DNA of 64,000 nt, from positions 868,001 through 932,000 of the forward strand of contig JAHRBS010000011.1 of NCBI GenBank assembly GCA_024305745.1, in the 5' to 3' direction. Numbering within the stretch: position 1 is the stretch's first letter; every line of letters starts with the position of its first letter. The stretch comes from Polyporus tsugae. Lineage: Eukaryota; Basidiomycota; Agaricomycetes; Polyporales; Polyporaceae. The position numbers and the translations under genes were made by a program. This document shows, piece by piece, positions 56,601 to 64,000 of the stretch. A model generated the notes under the pieces. That model was not told the DNA's origin, did no database searches, and saw only the letters and a list, made by a program, of their open reading frames with translations.

Positions 56601-58040
56601 GCATGGCGGATTACCCACGCCATATCCGCCGTTTGGGCACAACTGACAACACCAACACGCAGACGGTATGCGCTCTATTCTTAGACCGGTGAACCTATGT
56701 AACTGATGTCTCATGCTAGGGAGAACGTGCTTATATGCGCGGACGAACAAGAATGGCCCCTTCGCACTCCAGATCGCCTCCGAAGTACGGCGTCAGAATA
56801 TTCTCCACAAGCTTGTGCGCGGAATCCCAGTTCAATCCAAGCGCGACGGGAGACGCCTCGGACGCAGGCTCACGAAGAGGGGTGGACGTGACCTTCGGTT
56901 GCGCTTCGAGGACTCACAACCGCTTCCGTCGACCATCCCCGCAGATCACCACCACATGTCGACGGAGCAACGCTACCCTGAAGAAATTAAGGATTTTCGG
57001 CGGACCAACGCCGAGGATCCTGCCTGCAGGGTACATACTATGCACCCCTTGTGTTGCATGTTCGAACAGTTACTCACAATTCTCACTACACAACTTCTTG
57101 TGCGACCTCAAGGCACATCTCTTCCGCCGTTTGGTCGGCGGCGAGGCTCTTTCGGATGATTATGAACCTACTAGCGCAGACATCGCCCGCGTGCACATCT
57201 CTCGCAACAAGATGTACAAGCAGAAGGTACTCCGGGTCAACTATACGACGTACGACATGTGCCGCTCACAAGATTCGATCAATCCGAGGACACATCCCGA
57301 CATCATGATGCTTGCGCCGGAAGGAAGCGACCATCCATATCTGTAGCCCGCGTCATCGGGCTCTTCCACGTCCATGCATATCTGGCCGCGCCCGGCCTAT
57401 CAAGCGAAGGTGACACGGACACTAAGCTTTACCAGGTCCTGTGGATACGCTGGTTCGACCTCGATACACGCGCACCCGGTGGCCTCAAAGTGCGGCGACT
57501 GCCCCGCCTCAAGTGGGCTGATGTGGAACACAGTGCATTCGACTTGTTCTCCGCGCCATTCATCTAATCCCGGCGTTCCACCACGGTCAATCAGATACCA
57601 CGCTCCCCGGAGCCAGCATTGCTCGGCAGGATGATGAAGACGATATGGACTGGACATGTCATTATGCTAACATGTACATACGTACCGCTCTTCTCGCATT
57701 CTAGCTCACCCTGACGACATCAACAGATTTGTTGATCGTGATATGTTCATGCGTTACGTCGGCGATGGCATCGGACACAACAGCTCCGTAGATCCGCCAA
57801 TCTAGCCCGCCCTAGATCCTGATGCCGACCCCGACGAGGAGCTTGAAGCGGACAGCTCAGGTGCACGGACCACGTCTCAGGATGAGCCGGTGGTGCAGGA
57901 TAGCGACGATTATGAGATTGTTGAGTGGGAGGTTAGCGAGGAGGACCAGGATGTTTCAGTGGCGAGTGGTGGCGGCATAGATGATTGCTCGGACGACGAG
58001 CCTGGACAACCTGGGACCAGAGGACGGGGAGGATGGGGAT
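53700..58040 (+). mobile_element. Degenerate Plavaka-type DNA transposon
   Basis: An N-terminal zinc-binding head (MAQTCAGCGKSFNNLSKHRS plus a Cys) is followed by the Plavaka transposase core: PFERIYTDFYNSDAMIAEHE, SDSTHLANFGTASLWPIYIF, MYAAHHLAYVPS, VKRLLKHDLMQKIWLHLLDT, FMHAYVHGI, LISCIKYLARCLCPECL, LFTPDLMHEFELGVWKSTFT, HAYAKLLIHTESTL, GERA and ARTNKNGPFALQIASEVRRQ. A C-terminal region follows with DRDMFMRYVGDGIGHNS and an acidic tail. Frames change near 54150 (before DLNPDPNPPF), near 54965 (before PFERIY) and in the 56700-57000 region. A TAG near 57804 follows DPPI. The copy is therefore inactive. I could not identify its terminal repeats; 53219-53699 upstream holds nothing else. Confidence 0.8.
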
Positions 58041-58130
58041 GGGGGGAAAAGAGCTCTATGCGCGTGCCGGTTTTGCGCCTCTGTAATATTATACCACCTT
58101 CGCAACCACTAGTAGTGATCATAGCGTGAA

Positions 58131-58792
58131 GCGACGTGGACAGCCCATGCAGTCACCAGCAAGTCGCACTTCGCCAGTCACGTTAGTCACACACAAGTCA
58201 CAACCTATGTGACACATATTGTCTGCCGCTGCACAAGCCTCGGATGACCAAAAACACATAGCAGAGACTATATATTATAGCCCACAAGCACCCAATAAAA
58301 TTGAAATGCCTTGGCCACAGTACTGACGAATACCAAGACGATGCAACCACTCGAAACTGCCCGACTGGCGCTACACCAGCATCGACTGCCGCTCGCCAGC
58401 GGCTCTAGGCGCCTTATCCGCAGCACCTCCAAGGAGGCGCCCCCCTTGATGTACAGAGCTTGGGATTGAATATTGAACCCGGGCCCGCGCGCGCGAGTGC
58501 AATTGCTGCTCAATCAATCCCATTCGTCAAAGTCCCCACTCCCGATTGCGCTCTAATGCGTCGAATTGGCCGAATTGCGTCTGAACGTAAGCCGGGGTCC
58601 CAATTGCGATCGGCCCAATCGCAGCCGCGCGGTACAGTATGCGTTTGCTGATGACATGAACGCGTTACTTATTTGGCTCTGTTGACGTGGGAATCCACGC
58701 CGCTCTACACATCTGCGCGCCACTGCCCCGCACTGTTCGTCGCTCTTGTACCAAACTATTTCCTCACACAACCCAACGCGTAGTTTCTGCAG
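58131..58792. other. Intergenic region
   Basis: No gene. Two local patterns stand out: repeated AGTCAC words at about 58152-58205, and several AATTGCG/CAATTGCG words at 58498-58622. The first set may belong to the transposon end. Confidence 0.35.
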
Positions 58793-60585
58793 ATGTCTCA
58801 AGCCCTATTCTCCCATCATGACGTAGTTAGAATGATCTGCAGGGAGCTCAGACCCGTGTACCGCAGCGAAGATCTACCTGACTGTCTATACCATGAGGAC
58901 GAAGCACGCGCAAGGACCCGCCGGGAGGCGAAACAAAACCTCGCATCCACAGCTCAAGCGTCCCGTATTCTTTCTGAACACGCCTTAGATGCGCTGTGGG
59001 AGGTCCTCGAGGACATTGAGCCTCTCTTCAGGGTCCTTCCATCCTATACGAACAAATGTTCATTCCTGGTACGTGACGGACGGTCTGCCAGTCACTCTAA
59101 GGAGTCATGACCGCTGACCAAGTTGGCTCTCAGGACATATTCATGGCGATCAAACAGGAACATTGGAATCGTCTGCTGAAATATTCCTCCCGCGTCAAGG
59201 AGTTGCATTTCGACGGGCGCAACAGTGACGCCTTACATGACTGCATTCTGCCCATTCTCTCGGCCAAAGGTGGCGGGGTAGCGTCCTTCTTCCCTCGCCT
59301 TCAACGGCTCAGGCCGTTATTTCTTTGCGCCAAGAATGCTGCGCACATTTTCCCCCTGCTCTACCCTGGGCTTCAATCATTCGCTGCGTCATTTGATGTT
59401 TTCAAGGACCACACCGGCGGTGCGAACGAAGAGCTCTTCGGCACAGTCCTCGCTGCGCTGAGCTTGAGCTGTAATGGGGATGGCCTACGAGAGCTCGTTC
59501 TTTTTCACGAGGGCTGCGCCAGCTTCAACGTGAGAGAAGCACACGTCAAATGCCTTGCCAGCTTCCCTCATCTCCAACGATTCGTGTCGCAAGCCCCACT
59601 GGAGCCTGCAGCGTGGATGAATATCGGCCTCCTTCGGCGTCTGAAGTATCTCGACGTCAGCCTGGACCTGTATCCCAGCAAGGACGTGATACCCACTGGC
59701 AAGACCCACGCCCTGGAGCTCTCGGGGTTGGAAAGCCTCACACTCAGAGGCTCACTGACCAATACCTCCCAGTTCTTGAGCCAGATGCAGGCGTCCACCC
59801 TCCGCTCTGCTACGTTCTTGCTGGATTCTTCTTCCTTATCCCCTGTCCATTGCGCAGCTCTCGAAAGCTTCCTCTGCTCCATCCAATACGCGCTTCCCCA
59901 CACCCTTCTCAGCTTCGCGTTAACCTGCAAGTCGATGTGCGATGTTCACCGGTTCGACGGTCCGTTTCACGTCAAACTCTGGGGCCCGCTGTCTTTCTTC
60001 ACCGAGCTTCAGGAACTATCCATCGACCTCAGCGATTCCCCTATCCTGGTATCAGACACGGAGATCAGCACACTCTCAGGCGCATTGCCCAGACTCCGTT
60101 CCCTGGCGTTGCTATACGCTTACGGGTACTCTGATTCCATGCGTATTCGGCTCACAATCAAGGCGCTTGTGGCACTCGCGACTGGGTGCCCAGACTTGGC
60201 TTACTTGCACCTCGCGAACCTCAATGTGCACACGCCTGTCAAAGGAAACGCGACGCCCGTCGAAGGAGACGCGACGCCCGTCGAAGGAGACGCGACGCCC
60301 GTCGAAGAAGACGCGACGCCCGTTGAAGAAGACGCGGAGACTACGGAGCCTGAGGTCCCTGCACTGCGTCACAGACTGCGCGTCCTGGAGATCGACTACT
60401 TCTACGCGAAGCTCTCCAACGTGTCGTACTTCTTCTTGCAGCTCCATAGGTTATTCCCCGAGGTAGAGACCATGGGGCCGCGGGACGATTTTGAGTCCAA
60501 GGCGAAAAAATATGTGAACCAGCTTCTTAGCATCGTAAAGAGCGTACGGCAGAACGATGTAGACCATGGTATAGTATTGAACTAG
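58793..60585 (+). CDS. F-box/LRR-type protein with an expanded TPVEGDA repeat
   Basis: Exon 1 is 58793-59068 and exon 2 is 59134-60585, with a 65-nt phase-0 intron, giving 575 residues. The N-terminus MSQALFSHHDVVRMICREL, then LASTAQASRILSEHALDALW, is the degenerate F-box pattern of agaricomycete F-box proteins (helix, Cys/Ala-rich helix, then ALDALW). The remainder is leucine-rich with regular hydrophobic spacing: LRELVLFHEG, LQRFVSQAPL, LRRLKYLDVSL, LESLTLRGSL, LQELSIDLSDS, LRSLALLYAYG and LRVLEIDYFYA. Such proteins usually bring targets to SCF ubiquitin ligases. Residues from about 460 carry five copies of a seven-residue unit. The gene is intact and isolated from paralogues in this window. 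Confidence 0.8.
60232..60336 (+). repeat. 21-bp coding minisatellite, five units
   Basis: Five tandem 21-base units based on ACGCCCGTCGAAGGAGACGC encode TPV(K/E)(G/E)(N/D)A. Units 2 and 3 are identical. Unit 1 and the last two differ by a few bases, so the array seems to be growing from the middle. Confidence 0.95.
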
Positions 60586-63500
60586 GGTGCGAATGGTGTT
60601 CAGTAGCGGACCATAGCACCTATGTACACTGTCTTGTAGAAGATGTATTTCCCTGGTTCTGTGTGGGGCGCGCCGTGCTCTCCGTTGCTGACCATCGTAT
60701 ATGGCCCAGATGACAATTGATCCATTTTAGTATATGAGGCTCTACTGGCGTCGATTCTGTGTCTCCGTGCGCTGTTTCGTTTTCGTCGATCTTGCCAGTG
60801 GCGGGCGAATGTAGAGAACATCTCCAACCGGCGGGGCTGAGCACTGGCAGACCTCTAAATCGACACCGACACCCAGTCCCATAAGCGAGATTGAGAGGAC
60901 GGCAGCTAGCAGCATACATCCGGGTGACAACGTTCACCAGCGGACGCGCGGAATACCCACCCTGGCCCGGGTGTGGTAGTAGTCCTAATAAGTTAGTAAG
61001 TTAAGTAGTAGTACCTTGCGCCTGTGTCGGTTGCGCGGTCCCGACGGCGCTTACTGTGCTTGTCTCCCGCCGCCCGTCCCATACTTACCTCCGACACCTC
61101 ACATATACCCGCAGGACTCCAGAACCAGTCGATTCGGCTTCCCCTTATCGACCCTTCTACCCATTCGTACCATTCGTTCGACGACGCGCGCCGCACACGT
61201 TAAACACAAATTCAATCTTTGGCACAACTCGACCGCCGTCTATCTAGCGCCCATAGAACCGCCCGATCAGTACGCGCCAACGTACTTGCTTCCTGCCTCC
61301 GTCCGTCGAGACGACTCAGCTACGCCCGCACCCATTCCGGTCCCCTCGAATACACTCTACTCTTAGATACCGGCCAATCTCAGGCCACTGTACTATGTGT
61401 CGAAAACGACCGGACAGAAAGTGGGAGTCAGGGAGAGTCATACTCAACTATCCAGATGGCGGCGAGTGTGCAGGGAGACCAGTATTCAACAATCCAGACA
61501 GTGGGTAGCTAGTGTGCAGGGAGAGCAGTATCCAAGAATCCGCACGGCGGCGAGTGCGGTGAATGTCCGACGTGGTCTACTCAAGAATCCGGGACGGCGG
61601 CCAGTTCGTACGGTAGGGAGGACATAGGCTGCGCGTCGGGAGGACGTATAATGGGAGTCCGCGAGACTCGCGCTACAAGTCGCTACTGTGCTGTCTTCAT
61701 GGGCTGGACTACGCCGTACCACATTGTAAATTCTAACGCTAATGTACACCAATCCTCCCATCAATCAAATGTACGGGACGCCGGCAAGAATGCGGGAGAT
61801 ACGGACGCTCTACGCCTTAGTACACGCGTCCCGTACCCACGGATCAGGCCGACCTCCGCGTCCCCTCCGACTCTCTGGTTCCTACTGCGTGATTAATCAG
61901 CGGACAACGCACGGACACCGAGAGACGACTGACGCACCAATTACAAGTGCTGGCAGCCGGGCGCCGTGTCCATTGAGGATTTCTCTACGGAGAGAAGACC
62001 GCGGTCGGTCGAAGACGAGCCGGACAGGCGTGAACAGCTCGCGGACGCCGCCGCTACAATCTGAGCCTCCAACCACAAATTCCTGCTCGGGAAATCCAAG
62101 ACCCACGCACTTACTGCTCTCCATTTCCTATGCGCAGTCTGGTAAGGAAGTACTCACCGATTCAACGACCGAGGATAGCGGCATCCGCATCCCACTCAAA
62201 GACGGACCCCCATGTCGCCCGTTCCCGCAGTCCCGGACTTGGTGTCCATCAAGTGTTCCTAGGACGACACAACAGACGGTCAGTGAACGGCGGCAGCAAG
62301 AGATTTTAAATAAGTACTCACATTCGCCCGGAAACCCGCGGCAAGTCTACTGATGCCCCAGTGAACCTGGACAGGACGGTCGAGCGCCGCCTCGCTCCGC
62401 CGGAGGCCGTCGTCCAGTCGAGGATTCGACCTGGACAGAACGGCGCGTTTCGATGAAGAGCCGGACAGGCGTTGCCGCCATCCTGTTAAGCAATTGGTCA
62501 ACGAAGAGCGGCGATCAGAGAAGCATCATGAAACCCACCGTGCGGTTCCGGCCAATGGGGTTATGCTGCTGGATATTCTGAAGGTTCGGCTGCATGCTCA
62601 TGTTGCCGAAGAGGCCGGGAGGGAGCTGAGGTGCACCCATCTGAGACAGCTGTTGGCGTGAACACTCTTCGTCGCGTAAATCTCAAACGCTCATATCTCG
62701 ACAGCGGAGAGCGGCAAGTGCCAAAAGCGCACAGCAGTGCCGGGGTCCGCGGTCGACCGCGGTCCTGCATCCGAGGATAGACGCGAGCGGCTTGCACGAT
62801 GTACGGCATCGGAAGACTCTAAAGACGGCTGTCCGTCGATACGGCACTCAAGTTCGTGAGCGAACGGAGGCTCTGACGGCCTGCGCCGGGCATGTGCGGC
62901 CACGTCTTGGAGATGGCCACACGCTGGCCTGTGGACAAGTCCACCAATCGCCGCCACACACAACCATGCAAGACTGGAATTAAACTCACCGGTCTCGCAG
63001 CTCGGCGTCGACAACTCACCCCTGTAAGACTACGCGTTCGACGGGTGCTGCAGTAGACTACAACACCGCTGTCGCGATGCACGTTAGCGGAAGAGGTCTG
63101 AGGAGTAGAAGCGCGGTTGAACCACTCACATTGGCTGCTGTACACACAGACCCGGATAGTAGAGAGACGACATGCGGGGGCGGTACATGGAAGCAGGGGA
63201 GAGGACCTCGATGGACCAAGTCCTTGTTTCGTTCGCGGCGGAATGAAAATTTCGATGACCTGGGAAATCGGACATTAGCGACGGCGCCCGAGGGTGAGAA
63301 CAACGGGTTACTAGGTGATTTGGCCGGTGCGCCCATTTCGATCTATAGATCTCGCGTCAAGGAGCGCAGCTGTGGGGTTATTTCCGCCGCGTCGGGGTGA
63401 GATCGGTTCGGGCACTTGATGCGACTCTCCCCAGCCACGATCGCGTCTGACCTTATGCCTCCCAGCTACCTTCAGATTCGGATGCCATTGTCGTCCGCCG

Positions 63501-64000
63501 TGTCCACATTGGCTACATCGGGTCTGACGCCATCGAAGCAGGGCTCGCCGGACTCGCCAACTCCGTAGTTGGAACTCGGGGATATCTGGGGATCCTGCAT
63601 CTGCGCTAGGTGGTCAGAAACCTACGTAATCCGACAAAAAATCATCACTCACGGTCGTTAACAGAACTAAACTTGGCACGGTTGTGCCTGTGTGCGTGTC
63701 TGCCGGCGTCCAGAATGCGGGGCTGTTGACAACACGACACCGGTTGCGTGAGACGGTGTATCAGAAGTGCGTAAACATAAACATAGAGGCGGGTATGGCT
63801 AGATGGGATATTCAGGCCGCGGCGATCGTGGAAGGAACGGAGAACGGATAAGATTGAACCGACTACGCTATGGATCAACGAGGGGAGGGTTCGGAGTGCG
63901 AGCCAAAATGTCGAGGAGCCAGTGGTAAAGCGGGAGGGCTGGGTTTTGCGGAGGAGAGGAGGAGGGGGGCAGCGAGGGGTGATTTTGCAGGAAGTGGACA
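60586..64000. other. Region without a supported gene
   Basis: Open frames on both strands are short and overlapping, and lack motifs. The sequence holds a degenerate tandem repeat at 61431-61560 and scattered shared words such as AGCCGGACAGGCGT (about 62017 and 62460). It looks like old, decayed repetitive DNA. Confidence 0.4.
61431..61560. repeat. Degenerate tandem repeat, about 42-46 bp, three units
   Basis: Units begin GGGAGA(G/C)(T/C)CA or GGGAGAGCAG at 61431, 61473 and 61519 and share TATyCAA..ATCC and GGCGAGTG(T/C). The third unit decays after 61560. Confidence 0.65.

Overview
The window reads as nuclear DNA of a filamentous basidiomycete (Agaricomycetes, perhaps a polypore; the order is a guess). 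Genes are GC-rich and cut by many 40-80 nt GT-AG introns. The families present are typical of that group: Plavaka transposase, DUF6534 membrane proteins, F-box/WD40 fusions, BTB-type proteins, and single-pass proteins with an extracellular beta-sandwich-like domain. No tRNA, rRNA or CRISPR array was recognised. Exon borders below come from reading frame, GT/AG sites and comparison between copies inside the window, not from transcripts.

Layout. 1-7 kb: two paralogous membrane proteins, then a decayed BTB-type gene. 7-19 kb: an MLKL-N-terminal-like helical protein (copy A, broken), a secreted S1/P1 nuclease in 13 exons including a 5-nt microexon, a dynamin-family GTPase with one in-frame TAG, and two intact arrestin-like genes. 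20-33 kb: two F-box/WD40 genes facing each other (left copy frame-broken, right copy intact). Between them lie a HAUS6-like gene, a DUF6534 remnant, a third (dead) arrestin-like copy and a decayed NFKBIL1-like gene. 34-37 kb: ATG29 and the intact copy B of the MLKL-like gene. 38-41 kb: a chimera in which the 5' half of a PP2A-type phosphatase, the 3' half of the dynamin gene and a fragment of arrestin-like gene 2 are joined end to end. 42-46 kb: an aminopeptidase P gene with one frameshift and the N-terminal part of a Trs65-like TRAPP gene. 46-60 kb: an unrecognised decayed gene, two short TA-flanked inverted-repeat elements (817 and 779 bp), a helical SR-rich protein, a degenerate Plavaka transposon, and an F-box/LRR-type gene with an expanding 21-bp repeat. 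60.6-64 kb holds no gene that I can support.

The main theme is duplication and decay. MLKL-like, dynamin and arrestin-like genes are neighbours at 7-19 kb and reappear, rearranged and partly broken, at 36-41 kb. A 454-bp stretch including an intron is identical between arrestin-like copies 1 and 3, which points to very recent duplication or gene conversion. Several intact genes act in membrane traffic (dynamin, arrestin-like, ATG29, Trs65-like). The grouping is suggestive, but nothing in the sequence shows that they work as one pathway.
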